Shown piece by piece: positions 46,555 through 58,684 of a DNA stretch of 64,000 nucleotides; the first letter of the stretch is position 1; the number at the start of each line of letters is the position of its first letter. The notes under the pieces are model-generated. The model was not told the DNA's origin. It did not search any database and worked only from the letters and a program-made list of their open reading frames with translations. The translations under genes were made by a program, and so were the position numbers. Source of the DNA: Auricularia sp. M13 (Eukaryota > Basidiomycota > Agaricomycetes > Auriculariales > Auriculariaceae). The stretch spans positions 4,464,001 through 4,528,000 of the forward strand of contig CM073194.1 in assembly GCA_037042915.1 (NCBI GenBank), written 5' to 3'.

Positions 46555-46560
46555 TATATA
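46555..46560 (+). promoter_or_regulatory. TATA box of the Ala-rich membrane protein
   Basis: TATATA at 46555-46560, about 65 bp before the ATG at 46625. Confidence 0.55.
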
Positions 46561-46624
46561 GGGCGGTGTTGCCTCTACCTGACGTTGGCAACCCCCGAAC
46601 ACTGAGAGCGGCTCGCGGCTCGCC

Positions 46625-49045
46625 ATGTCTCTCGTTAAACCCGAGTTGCTATTCAGGTGCGCATTCTCCTGGTCCTCCCTGCGAGCTAGCCTCACGGATA
46701 TCTTTCTTAGAGGATCTTCGGTGCTTATGTTTGCTGTGGTCTTCTTCGCATGCCTGGTTGGCTCCGTCGCCGCCCAAGCCCCAGTCAACGACATCATAGG
46801 CTGGCCGCCCGGAATGTTGCTGCTTGCCACCGTTCTCTACGTTGGAATTGGCAGCTCGCTCGACCAGCTCTGGGCGATGGAGCCTCTCCTGGGTGTGTTT
46901 CTGGGGAGCGGTCTGCCTCTCTTTCGCAACTGTCTGTGGACACCAAAGCCCGTGAACTCCAAGTCCTACCACTTCGTCCCAAAGGTCCCACTGGCCATTG
47001 GGAGGCAAGCGACCTGGGTCCCCGCTGAAAACGTGCTGCCGCAAGTGCGGGTGTCGGCTCTTCGGAGAGCTGAAGATGTCATCGCGTGTGTGAGGTACCA
47101 ACGCATCCCCGATTGCCCGTGGGTCGTGCAGTCGTCAGGCCTGGTAGCATACCCGCTGCGTGATGTCCTGAAACCCAACCCCGAACCTGCCGAACCCGAA
47201 CCTGCCGAACCCGAGGGCGTACCGGCACCGCGGCCGACTGCAAGAGACTACTTACACTTTGCTGCTTTCGTGCACATGGGCAAAAAACTTCATACTGCAA
47301 ATAGTATTACGGACAGGGACCGTCAAAGAGCATTGAAATCCGGCGCCATCTTCGATGTCTCTTCCGTGGCTGAAGCCAGGGATGTTGTTAAGGCCAACAT
47401 GGACCCCCCGAACACGCGCTACTACGCGACCGACTTCGATTCGTCCGCCCCCACGACGTCTATGGTCAAGGTTACAATAGAAGACATGGTACAGTCTTAC
47501 TATGCCGTCGTTCAACAGATTCGTCGTCGCAGGCATGTAGTGCGACCTTCCAGGGAGCACCTCGCAATGGCACACTGCAATGGCTCCCTTTGGCTTGCGA
47601 TTCTCGGTGGTGCATTGCTCGAGAACGGCGGCCGGCTCTCGTTTTACCTTGGGGATACGACGTCGCATAAGTACGACGCTGCCGCCGCTGCCGCCACTGC
47701 CGCCAAGGACGCCCCTGCCGCCCCTGCCGCCCTTGCCGCCCTTGCCGACGCTGACGCCAAAGCCGCCAAAGCCTCCAAAGCCGCCGTCAAAGCCGCCAAA
47801 GCCTCCGCTGTAGCCGCGGACGCCGAAGCCATGGCCACCGCTGCAGCTGCGGACGCCAAAGCCGCCGATGCCGCCGATGCCGCCGCTTCTGCCGCTGTCG
47901 CCGCTGTCGCCGCTTCTGCCGCTGTCGCTGCTTACGTCGTCAAGATTGCCGTCGCTGCCGCCCGCCTCGATGCCGCCGACCCCGATGCCGCCGGCGCCGC
48001 TGCCGCGTACATGGCGATGGTCAACGGCGTTCTGGCAAAGCTGAAGGAAGCCGACTTAGCTGTGGGGAAACGAGCCTCCAAACTCGATGACATCGTCGAA
48101 CGAGGGGATGGGACAACCCGCCGCTCATCCACGTACACTGTCCTCTTTTTCGGCATCGCCTGCAATGCGATCGTCTGCTACTTCCTCATCGTTGGGACGA
48201 GCGCTGGCATCTGGATGAGCGTCGCGATGGCAAATGGTCTCTTCGTCGGGCATCTCCCAGACCTGCACAGCGTATGGCGTGCCAGCAATAACTCAAAACC
48301 TACCATCAAGATGAAACTGCCTGGTTCTTACCCGCCGCTCACGATGGTATCCGCAACTCTGCATCACTCTGCACCATCCCCGCAGGACGATCTCCGCCCG
48401 GGCGTCCTGCTCAACCTCACCTCCATAGTTGCCGCATATCTTGGTTGGAAGTTCCAGAGACAAACACGCGACGCACTTGGTTTCGGTCCCTTCCAGCACG
48501 CCCAGGGATGGGTGGTGTATACTGCGATCGGAGGTTCTCTCCTGATGTCAATCATGCTGCTCATCATTTTACTCGGGCAGTGCTGCAAGAGATCGAGGGT
48601 AAGCTTGTCCCCCAGCCGTTTTCAAACGCTCATCGCAGCCATTCAGACTTCATCTGACTCAGGGCCGTCACTACGCTCTGAGGTCATTGCTACCCTTTTC
48701 ACCGCGTCAGCAGGTTTCCTCGTCGGATGCCTTGGGCTGTACTTCCACCTGAAGCATCTGGATAAGCTGTGGTATGTCCTGGACGTTATCACCTTTGCTT
48801 CCGGCGTACCGCTCGGCGCGGTCGAGCATGGGGCGATACTCGCCGTGGAAGAGAACACGCTCCGACTTGTCTTGATGAACCGCTGGCTCATGGGCGCGGT
48901 AGCCAGCGCTATTGGCACAGCTGCGATTAACAATACTATCCCCACTAATACTACTATTGTCGCTAATGTTACATGTACTAGTGTCTCAACCGCAGGTAAC
49001 GTCACAAACAGCACATGTACTTTCGAGCTTCCCTCCGAGTCCTAG
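46625..49045 (+). CDS. Intronless 806-residue multi-TM protein with Ala-rich segment
   Basis: One uninterrupted ORF of 806 residues, unusual among intron-rich neighbours. Hydrophobic helices lie near the N-terminus (SSVLMFAVVFFACLVGSVAA, GMLLLATVLYVGIGSS). A PEPAEPEPAEPEG tandem repeat falls near residue 185. Residues about 350-470 are almost pure Ala with Lys/Asp/Ser, encoded by imperfect GCC-rich repeats. A C-terminal membrane block follows (VLFFGIACNAIVCYFLIVG, NLTSIVAAYLGW, WVVYTAIGGSLLMSIMLLIILLG, TLFTASAGFLVGCLGLY), then an Asn/Thr-rich tail with several N-glycosylation sites. I do not recognise the family. The start follows a TATA box by about 65 bp. Confidence 0.85.
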   Translation: MSLVKPELLFRCAFSWSSLRASLTDIFLRGSSVLMFAVVFFACLVGSVAAQAPVNDIIGWPPGMLLLATVLYVGIGSSLDQLWAMEPLLGVFLGSGLPLFRNCLWTPKPVNSKSYHFVPKVPLAIGRQATWVPAENVLPQVRVSALRRAEDVIACVRYQRIPDCPWVVQSSGLVAYPLRDVLKPNPEPAEPEPAEPEGVPAPRPTARDYLHFAAFVHMGKKLHTANSITDRDRQRALKSGAIFDVSSVAEARDVVKANMDPPNTRYYATDFDSSAPTTSMVKVTIEDMVQSYYAVVQQIRRRRHVVRPSREHLAMAHCNGSLWLAILGGALLENGGRLSFYLGDTTSHKYDAAAAAATAAKDAPAAPAALAALADADAKAAKASKAAVKAAKASAVAADAEAMATAAAADAKAADAADAAASAAVAAVAASAAVAAYVVKIAVAAARLDAADPDAAGAAAAYMAMVNGVLAKLKEADLAVGKRASKLDDIVERGDGTTRRSSTYTVLFFGIACNAIVCYFLIVGTSAGIWMSVAMANGLFVGHLPDLHSVWRASNNSKPTIKMKLPGSYPPLTMVSATLHHSAPSPQDDLRPGVLLNLTSIVAAYLGWKFQRQTRDALGFGPFQHAQGWVVYTAIGGSLLMSIMLLIILLGQCCKRSRVSLSPSRFQTLIAAIQTSSDSGPSLRSEVIATLFTASAGFLVGCLGLYFHLKHLDKLWYVLDVITFASGVPLGAVEHGAILAVEENTLRLVLMNRWLMGAVASAIGTAAINNTIPTNTTIVANVTCTSVSTAGNVTNSTCTFELPSES

Positions 49046-49429
49046 CTCTCTTGTAATCCCTCGTTCAATGTTTCCCATTCCATAGATCTTGCTTGCCAGC
49101 GTTTGCGTTATCGGGATTCAGAACTGTTAACATAATGAGACTGCTGTAGATAAAAACCTGTGGGAACTGCAACTTGGTCTTAACGGTCGCAAGTCTGCAG
49201 AAGGTCGCGGGCATGCAGTGAAATGAGGAACGAATCAAGCTGCAGAGCTAGGTCTGCGTTAGAGTGGAACCTTAGCGCCGTTATTCTCTCGTCGCGATTA
49301 CTGTCTCAGTAACAGTCAGAAGCACTGTCCCACAGCATGACGGTTCTGCCTTTGCCCATGTTCATCGAAGTGGTAACCTCCCTAAGCTCCCTTTTTTTGC
49401 TGATAATACCTCTTCCAACGAGGACAAAG
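49046..49429. other. Intergenic, no gene recognised
   Basis: 3' flank of the Ala-rich protein; nothing recognisable. Confidence 0.6.
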
Positions 49430-50760
49430 TAATGCGTCGGCAGAATGCGGACCGCGGTGAACCAAGGACACGGCGCTCCAACTGTTGGCTTGCGCCGCCA
49501 TCTCCGAGCGCATTATTAGCACCATGGCCACCTCGTCGACCGTACACCAGGACTCTGAACCCGACGCCGCACACCACGTTAAACATTAGGCTCAGCCCTC
49601 ACATGAGCCTGAATGGCCAAAATCACGGCCAAGTTCAACCTATGTTTCTCGCTCCAAACGCACCCACAAATCTTGCCACACTGCCTGTAAACGGCGATTC
49701 CGAAACCGAATCTGCGCCGCGGGTGACGGTGCGTGCGCTGCTCCCAGTTCAAGGCGTGGATCACGGTGACAAGCGGTGCGGAAGACTCGGACTCAGAGCA
49801 CGATGGACGCGACGACCTTGCATGGACCTGGAACCGAGTTCTAGAAGCTCCTATTGCCTGTGTTGCTTCGCGTCGACGACGCTTCCCCTTGGCGCTGGCG
49901 CTGGCTGTTGTTCGCGTGCGTGACAATCCTGGGCACCACCAAGGGACACCCCTGTGCGTCCCAGCACCCAGCCACCCGCTTCGACCTCGACCGCGCGCCA
50001 CCGTCCTCCTCGGGACACGTCTATTTCTTCGTCGCGGAGCAGGGCCGTCACGGTGCTACCATATTTCCCACCGAGCCGGATCTGTACAGCTCACGCGATC
50101 GGCGCCTTGAGCTCTCAATGCGAGGGCCAACAGAAGCTCAGGGAAGACGGGATCGAAATTGCGTGGTGACTGGTGCCGGAGTCGACGCCTGCCATTTGAT
50201 TCCACATAGGAATGGAGAAACAGTGCTTCTACGTACTCCTCGCATGCCGACGACCACACTCACGCCGCTATCCCTTTAGCATATCCGCAATCTCACTGCA
50301 GGGGTCATTTCCGACGTAGACAGCGTCTTCCTCAAGGTGTTACTCCAGCTCGCCTTCGACAAATATGCGGGTATTATGAAAGTGCGTGTCAACCCCTGCA
50401 GTAGTCTCCCTTCACCGAGCAGGCAGAAATCCAACTTTGCGTACATACCCAGGCGTGCATGAATCTTGGGTGTTCCACGTCATCACAAGCGAGCGGACCA
50501 AACGGACTGGCCGCCAAGTGTGCTCTTCGACCGGGTCTACTAGTACGCTGCTGCAGTCGTATCCAGCTTCGGTAGTGTGCATGCGCAAGGCGTCCGTGAT
50601 GCTATGCAACGTGTGTCTTGCGCACAGGAACGACTCGCGACCACTGGCAGCAGAACGAGACGGCAGCGTTCCGCCAAGAACACGGGGCGCGCTGTGAGCC
50701 GACCTTCGCGACGAGCCACCGCAGTTCACGCGTCACGGTCTGCTTCTGCCCGATACTCAT
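49430..50760 (+). pseudogene. Decayed HNH-nuclease family member
   Basis: It follows the order of the intact gene at 25.3-26.5 kb: MATSSTVHQDSEPDAAHHV with an early stop, LLRVDDASPWRW, FFVAEQGRHGATIFPTEPDL, then RDRNCVVTGAGVDACHLIPH with the HNH positions. Then come ISDVDSVFLKVLLQLAFDKYAGIMKV, SWVFHV and TDWPPSVLFDRVY followed directly by TAG. Several frame changes and at least two stops separate these blocks, so the copy is probably non-functional. The 5' flank also matches the flank of the relic at 25 kb, indicating duplication of a larger unit. Confidence 0.7.
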
Positions 50761-51789
50761 ACGCTGCGGTTCAGCACGAAAAAAAAGGCTGCTGCCTCTG
50801 AAGACCATGTCAAAGATTGGCAGGCCGCAGGAGAAGCTGCAGATATACACTGTACAGTAGAATCATTGAATGTTTCCTCCGAGTCGTGAGCGAAGTTGCT
50901 GTTGTCACTCTTTCTCAGGCTACTCTGACAGGTCTCTATCACTTACTAAGCAGTCCAGCGTCCCCCCTGCGAAATGATGGCTGAATCCTTGACTCTACTA
51001 GGAACTCATATGCGCAGCGTTAATCAAAGCTACGCGCCTCAAGGCGTCCGGGTTCAACATAAACGTCGCTCGCAGTGACTCCAATGTGCATCCTCGTCGT
51101 CTTGGATGCCATTTCCTGCCGCAAACAAAGTTTTTTGCGCTTCCTGCTGCCCCTCTTCTCCTCGGACCTGTCATAACTAATATATACTAGATGGAACAGT
51201 CCCTCTCACAGGATTCGCTCTCTCGGCACTGTAAATATTCTTCTGATCGGATCGCGATGATTCCCCACCTTCCCGGAAGCCCGCGAACGAGACGAGAGTC
51301 TTCGGTCGCGTGCGTTCCGTCACTAGTCGTTCTCCTCACCTTACGCTGGCGAAAGTTCAACGCACATCACATCCAGACCTAGCAGAGTCGCCGTCTTGCG
51401 GTGAGTTTGTTTACGGGTATTCCTCCATCTTGCATCGTGTGAAGCACCGGCGACTTTGAATGTACTTACTGTCCCCGAGGCCGAGTTGCCATGCACCACC
51501 ATACACCGCATCGACAGGAAAGTGGTATTGTTTTCGCAGTCATTTTATTGCTTGTGCAGGTTGAACGCGTCAGGCCAGCTCAGTGCGCAATGGCTTATCT
51601 TGAAACCTCTCTTCGCGAACCGGAATGTTGTCCCATTTCTCTCCGAGTCACTGCGCAGCTCGACTCAGACTCAGAAGAGCACACATCAGATTTCATACTT
51701 AACAGGGGCGGAGTCTTGGAACACTAAACCTTGTTTTGTTACACTTAGGCCTGCCAGTGCCTCTTATCTGAAATCGGGCCAAGTACGAG
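50761..51789. other. Intergenic, no gene supported
   Basis: Only short ORFs without domains; an ACTCAGACTCAGA-type motif occurs at about 51662. Confidence 0.5.
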
Positions 51790-51797
51790 TATAAAAG
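51790..51797 (+). promoter_or_regulatory. TATA box upstream of a small ORF
   Basis: TATAAAAG, 82 bp before the ATG at 51879. The spacing, with a CT-rich stretch between, is like that of the thaumatin promoter. Confidence 0.6.
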
Positions 51798-51878
51798 CCC
51801 GACGTCAGGAGTTGCCACAAGTTCACAACGTTGCCTCCTCGCCTCATTCTTACTCTCACACTCACTCCCGACTCGACG

Positions 51879-52088
51879 ATGATGAGCATCTTCGGGCTGC
51901 ACCTGCCGCACGCGCGCTCGAAGCGGTCGTACGTTGTGCCGCGGCGGACTCTGACACAGACGGGCGGTATCGGCGCCGATCGGCAAGATCATGATGCGCA
52001 TGCGCATGCGCAGGATGTGGCGCGGAGGCCGCGGCCAGATGCGCACGCGAGCACGAGCGCCAAGTTGAAGGACGGTGCACGGCGCTGA
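51879..52088 (+). CDS. Candidate small protein, 69 residues
   Basis: Uninterrupted ORF from ATG ATG at 51879: MMSIFGLHLPHARSKRSYVV.., a central DHDAHAHAQ His/Ala stretch, ending KLKDGARR. No signal peptide, TM helix or CaaX end. Supported only by the well-placed TATA box and pyrimidine-rich leader. An intron beyond the stop could extend it. Function unknown. Confidence 0.4.
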   Translation: MMSIFGLHLPHARSKRSYVVPRRTLTQTGGIGADRQDHDAHAHAQDVARRPRPDAHASTSAKLKDGARR

Positions 52089-52590
52089 CAGGAAGACGGG
52101 GGAGGAGAGGAGATTTGACTGGAAGGACATTGCGTGTTGCCCTGGGGATGTTCTTTGGCGTTCTGGTTTGGATTTACAGTACCTGCTGCGTTCTAGCCCA
52201 TCGATTGAGTTGTACACTACATATGGATCGCATTGAATGTTAGTTTCCCGGTTGAGACACAAGCGCTGCCTGACTCTCCCGAGCTCGCACGAGGCGGCGG
52301 CTCGGTGGATGCAGGTCGATAGACGCCGGGGCGTGGGGGCCACGGGACCCGGGAGCGGATTCCGACGAGTCATGCATCAAGCTCGACCGCCGAGGTGGGC
52401 AGCACGGGGGGACTGGGGGCAGTGGACAAGGGGAGTGGGCGAGTCAAATACATAGAGCGCAGTGGAAGACGGGCGAACGGGCAAGGGCAAGGGGGCCAAA
52501 TAAAGCCGGGCCAAATACAGAGAGCCCTCTCCCTTCTGCTCTCATCCACCACACCCCGCTCGCCACCGTCCCGTCTCTTCAGCGTCCTCT
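52089..52590. other. Promoter region of the E2 enzyme gene
   Basis: No ORF of interest. Contains purine-rich GGGG stretches, a CCAAATAAAG word near 52496 and the CT-rich transcribed leader. Confidence 0.5.
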
Positions 52591-53423
<833 letters not shown>

Positions 53424-55654
53424 TGCAAAGTGCAAAGGAAGCGTCCGTGGTCGTCTTGTGTCTCCTACGTTTTTCTTACGCCGAACGTCTGTGTGTCATC
53501 TGTAGCCCCCCCTCCCTCATCAATGTTACCGTTTCTCCCTCTCTTTTTTCCTTTCCGCCCGCCCGGTTGCCCGACTGACCGGCTGCTGTCCGACACCCGC
53601 ACTTCTAGCGCACAGGCTATGCTACTGTGTGTTGGCGCTTCCGCTGTTTCTGGCATGTCGGGCGACAGGGCGTTTGGGTATTGGGCATCGAGATCTGAGC
53701 GAATCTGACAGCTATGTTCATAACGATAGACCCCTTCCGAAAAAAGTGAACTACGTCGGAACAGCTGATCCGGACGTCCTAAGCGAGCCAACTCGCCACC
53801 GGATTGGCTGGCTGCTCGCTTAGGATACCTCGTATGGTAGGCGCCACCTCGCCGCGTCAAAACGCAGAAATCGGCCGTGGGGTCTATCGTTTTGAACATA
53901 GCTGGAAGACTTGATTTTTTCTGCTTTGAAAGGCGTCGCAGTGAATGTGTGCGAGAGCTCCGACGCGACGAGATTATTTAGCATTGGAAGTCTCGCGGCT
54001 GGGCTCGGCAGCACGCTTGCTTGCTTGCTGTCGAGGTGGCAGCGCTGTCGTTCACACAGGTATGGGCGCGTTGGACGGGCAGTGCGCTGTGCGCCTTTAC
54101 GTGCCGGAGGGTAAGTACCATGCATGATGCATGATGGCCGAAGTGTAAACCAGTGGGTATGCATGCTTTCAACTTGCAGGCGCGGGTGATACCTAAGTAT
54201 GCGCATGCCTTACAGCGGACTGTAACGGATGATGATATCGATGGAACATACATAGGGTGGGTAAACGGTGTCGATCGAGACGCCACTGCAGCTCTCGTGT
54301 CACGAATCACGAATCACTGCAGCTGCGACGAGCGTCCGGATTGCAAGGGGCCCGGGGAGCAGGCGTCGAGCATTGGAGTGGAGGAGAGATCGTGACGGCT
54401 ATGTATACTCTGCGCTTACCGCGACAGTACACGGGCGAACTGAAGAATTTGTCCGTCCGAGTCAGTGACTGCTGCTGGGTACTTATCGTCGACAGGGGGA
54501 GCAGCAGGAGTTCCGAGTCGTTCGCTCACTGGCACTGCCGGTGGGACTCGCGACTCGCGACTCGGAGGAAGTTACTGTATCGATTTGGACTCTGGAGCGG
54601 GTATGACTCGGAGTCAAGTTACTGTACAGTGCTGAGTGTAAGAACGGACTCGGGGTGCGCGGCGAGTTTCAGCAGTGACTCGCGATCGGAGCACCGTCTA
54701 CAGTGCCGGAACTGTGTGGAGCATGCATATGGGAACCTGGGCGCGTACTTCTATAGAAGATTGGTACTCTAGTATGCAGCGGTGGGCGTGGACGTGGGCG
54801 ACTGGGCACTGGGAAGTGTCAAGCTTACATGATAGACTCTGATTCAGCGCTGACTCGGAGAAGTAGAACAGCAGGACGACCGCCAGGGCCCAGCAGGTAT
54901 ACAGTAAATCGAGGAGAAAAAGAGGGGAGGGCCTGAATTTTCCGAATTCGCATGGTGTCGCGTGAGAGTTGACTTGGACAGGTTCAGAATCAAAGTTCCG
55001 AGTCGGACTTCAAGTTGAACTTGTCATCAGATTCAGAGTCCACTGCTTGCGTCTGTGTCTGTACATGTGTCTGCTTTTGCCAAACTGCTACTAGTACACT
55101 GCGCTAGATCGAGAGCCAGCACAGTAGGTACAGGCTACAGCAGAATCTTCATCGCGCCAGCGTTCCGATTTTACAGAGCTGCCCTTTTTAGTCTTTCGTT
55201 TCGCAATCGTCGGCTCCCGTTCCAGCGCCTCTCGTTCTCGTTATCTGTCATGGCGCGCGGCGGACATCTCATCTACAGTCATTCTACTCGTAAGAACACA
55301 GCGTTAGACAATATACTTATGGCGGACGGACTCGATAATCACCGGCAGAACCGCACGATATCCACTGTCCCGCTGATTCACCCGATGCCTCGGAGTCGGA
55401 AGCGGTCGTGTTGTAAGTATGAAGCGCAAGATCTAGAGCTGTGAGTGTGACGCCGGACGACTGGGAAGTGTTCGTTGTCGTCGGCAGTATAACCGTTATA
55501 CTGGCCACGACCGTGACAGCCTGAGCCTGGGCATTATGATTATCGTCCGCGCCTTCGCATCGACGTCTTTTCCTCCGAGTCGGGCGTGTCCCCATCGCCA
55601 GCGAGTCTCTTCTGCGTCTGCGGTGGCCTGACTCTGCGCGTCTCGACACGCGCA
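53424..55654. other. Intergenic, repeat-like, no gene supported
   Basis: From about 54440 to 55040 the sequence is dense in GACTCGGAGTC-like words (for example 54545-54570, 54608-54620, 54855-54865, 54992-55002). ORFs here, including one at 55055-55444, show no domains. Confidence 0.5.
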
Positions 55655-56931
55655 CACTGTGGGGGGAGCACCGGCTGCTGACCAGCCGTCAAACGACTGG
55701 AAACGCACAAACAGCAGTTCACCTGCTGCTTTTGGCGCCGGCTGATTTCCGGCTGGTTTTGTAGGCTGCTGAAAACGAGTCGAACGCCGCATGATTTTCA
55801 AACCGCATACAAAACCTCCAGAAATATATAAGAGACATGGCCTATGACTTGTTTTAAGCGAAATGATATGCCTCTGAGTACTAACACATGCTGCTCGGTC
55901 TGCGAAACAGCGAAGACATGTTGACCTGGCTGAATGGCCGGCATCACATCACGGACTCTACTTTCGGAGTCCGACCCAACCACTTTGCCCTGCCCGGCAC
56001 CCAGCGTTGCCCGCAACGCTTACCTGGCGCTGTTTTGCCCAGCCAATACAGCGCAGCATTGCAGTTGGTCTCACGGCTGGCCCCCGTGCGCTTGACTGCA
56101 ATGCTGCGCTGTCTCCGCGCTGTCGGCCCAGTCCAATGACCTCCCAGCCTTCAGCAGAGCTCTAGGGCTCGACGCGGCTCTCCAGCGCTCTCCGACTCTT
56201 TCCCTGTATGGCCTCTATCTACTGCCTGCATTTTGTACTTGCTGACAGTTTCTCCGCAGTCTTCTCGTCCGTTCGTCCCTTGCCAGCGTCGCAGCCCCAG
56301 TGAGCACTGGCCTTTCCGTCGAAGTGCAATTCATGACCTTGCTTTTCCAGCTCCACATGGTGCATTCGGTACAATGACCATCATGATCGTGGGGCGACCG
56401 CGTCTGCCCCTGAGAAGAACGCAGTATCGCCAGCTTCCCTATCCACCTTATAAGGTCTGTGTTTCTATCTGAGTGTCCCACTTATGCTTACGTTGAGGCA
56501 GTCTTCTTCATCCTTCGTTACACTTGCATCGCGGCCGTGGACGCCAGTGAGCGCGCTGGACGCAGATCGCAGCCCGGGCGCGAGCGTGTGCGGCCCACAG
56601 GTAGTCCATCGGCATTGTACATACATAGTGTCCGCCATGTCGTGCAGTAATATACTACATTCACCACCATATCCGCTTCATGTGCCTGCGCCCGTAAATT
56701 GGCTGAAATGAGCATTTCCAGCCGCCAAACTGCGGCAAACCAGCAGGACTCGAAAATGCAACACTGTCTGATTTGTTTCATTTTCCGTCTGATAATTCAC
56801 CGGCAGAAACCAGCAGCCCACCTGCTATAATGCAGTAGATTTTGCTGTAAACAAGCCGGGTGCCGATTAGGAACCAGCAGGGCGACGGCTGGTTTGCCGT
56901 ATGCTGACCAGCCGGTTCTGCCCCCACAGTG
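55655..56931 (-). mobile_element. 1,277-bp CACTG-ended DNA transposon, non-autonomous, copy 2
   Basis: Ends CACTGTGGGGGG and CCCCCACAGTG; 3-bp duplication GCA at 55652-55654 and 56932-56934. Sequence matches 37746-39031 in inverted orientation along its length, with scattered changes. No transposase. Confidence 0.88.
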
Positions 56932-57133
56932 GCAAACCTGGCATCGTCTCTTTAATTCCTGCACCCTCGAGCCAGTGTGCCGGTATCATGCATGCAATGG
57001 CGCAACAGACACACCATTGCGCACGCAGATTCCATACCGGTAACCGCGCAGCACATCAGATTATTATGAGTAGTCGGCTACTGTACCGTTCCGCGTGTCT
57101 CCCAGGCGGTCCAATTCAGCATCCATCCCTGGC

Positions 57134-58250
57134 CTATTCGACCCTCCAGTCTCTCAATTCCAGTGTGTCTTCCCCTTGCCTGTCCGCATCGCGACGGGCT
57201 CCAGCGGTGCCGTTACCGTGCTCCGCGGACAGTTCGAGCGCGCACAGCTCGTTGGACAACATGTGACGGTCGGTGCGCTTGGTCTGCAGGCGCAGAAGTG
57301 ACAGTCTACGCGAGGACTCTATGATCAGCAATAGTGCATGCCGGTAGGATGTCAGTCTGTGCGCACCGGTGCTCCAGTATCGATGTCGATGGGTATGTCC
57401 CGGCGACCCACCTCGGAAGAGGTCGGCGCGATTACGGTTGCTCGCCGTGACGCTGGACGAAGTGCTCGCGCGGGCTGCCTGCGAGTACGACAGGCTGACT
57501 CGGCGCATTGTCGTCCGCGCCTTCGCCTCCGACTCTATCCGGCGCCTCTTCCTCAGGCTGTCGTTGGCACCGTCCTCGTCATCGGGGTCCGTCCCTTCTG
57601 CTTCAAATTCGGATTCGGATCTGCGCTTGGTACCAGCAGCAGCAGCAGCAATACCGGCCCGAGCGGTCTGACTCTGCGCGCCTTCATTCGTCACCGGCAG
57701 CATCGACTCTCCCCGCGTGCATAGCGGTCGCAACATGTCCCGGCACTCTGCTGCGCCCCGCAACCGCGAATTCCCTGCTGCGCCGCTGCCGCTCGGCAGC
57801 GCGCACGCCAAACAGCCGTTTCGGCATCAGCCAATGTATATTCTCTGGCGGCGGTCCCTGCAGGTCGCGCGCCGGCTCAGGCTGCTCCGAGTCGTCGCCG
57901 GCGGCGGCATGCTCCCGCGCTTCGCCCACGGGCGCGGGACGACGCCGAAGACGAACTCGGGCGGCGGCGGTGGGTGCGCGGTCGGTATCTCCCTGATCAC
58001 GGCGGCGCATCAAGCAGCGAGCAGACGCGCGGGGCAGGGGCGGCCGCGGAGGGCTGTTCGGCGGGGTGGGTGTGCCGTCGCGCGGGGGCGTGTTACTAGT
58101 AGGCGGGGTGGGTGAGCCTGCGCTTGCACGCGTCGGGCTACCGGGCGGCGTCGGCGTTCGCGTTCGCGCCCGTGCAGGCGGCGGTGGTGTGCTGGGCGCC
58201 GTCGAGCTGTTCTGTATCAGGTTCTGGTTGTTGGAGCTTTCTGTCGCTCA
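57134..58250 (-). other. Long open minus-strand stretches, possible unknown or decayed gene
   Basis: The minus strand is open from about 58240 to 57684 (Pro/Thr/Arg-rich, then GPPPENIHWLMPKRLFGVRAAERQ). In another frame it is open from 57811 to 57134 (acidic, with KRRSESEFEAEGTDPDDED and SLRKRRRIESEAKAR). An intron or frame change near 57750 would join them into a nuclear-looking protein, but no start with supporting context is found. High GC may inflate both frames. Confidence 0.3.
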
Positions 58251-58684
58251 TGTCGTGCTGCGACGGCCGCGTCTAGAGGAGGCGGTGACGGTAGTGGTAG
58301 CGAAGACGAGGGAGCGGCATTCGGCCGAAGGTGGTGGTGGTCCGTGGCCAATGCGTGGTACTTCACCTGGTCCCAGCATCTTTGTCCGATCGCGTTTTCA
58401 CGTCACGTGCACCACGCGCTGCGGCACCAAATATACTGTTCTCCTGCAACGCACCCATTTGCCTAGCCGACGTTCTTCGACTGGACGGCGTCTGAGGTAA
58501 CAAAGTGGAAGGGCCGTAGCGAAAGGCTAGGACCTACATGCCTCGGGCAGGGGATCATCTATACAGGACCAAAAAGGTACGGTAATTAAATGTCATCTCA
58601 CGTGAAATTTATAGGAACCCCATATAATACATATCAGTCCGCAAGGATCTAGTCGTTATCCAACATCGTGCGTAAGCATTACAA
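58251..58684. other. Intergenic, nothing recognised
   Basis: 3' side of the next multi-TM gene; no conserved frame. Confidence 0.5.
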
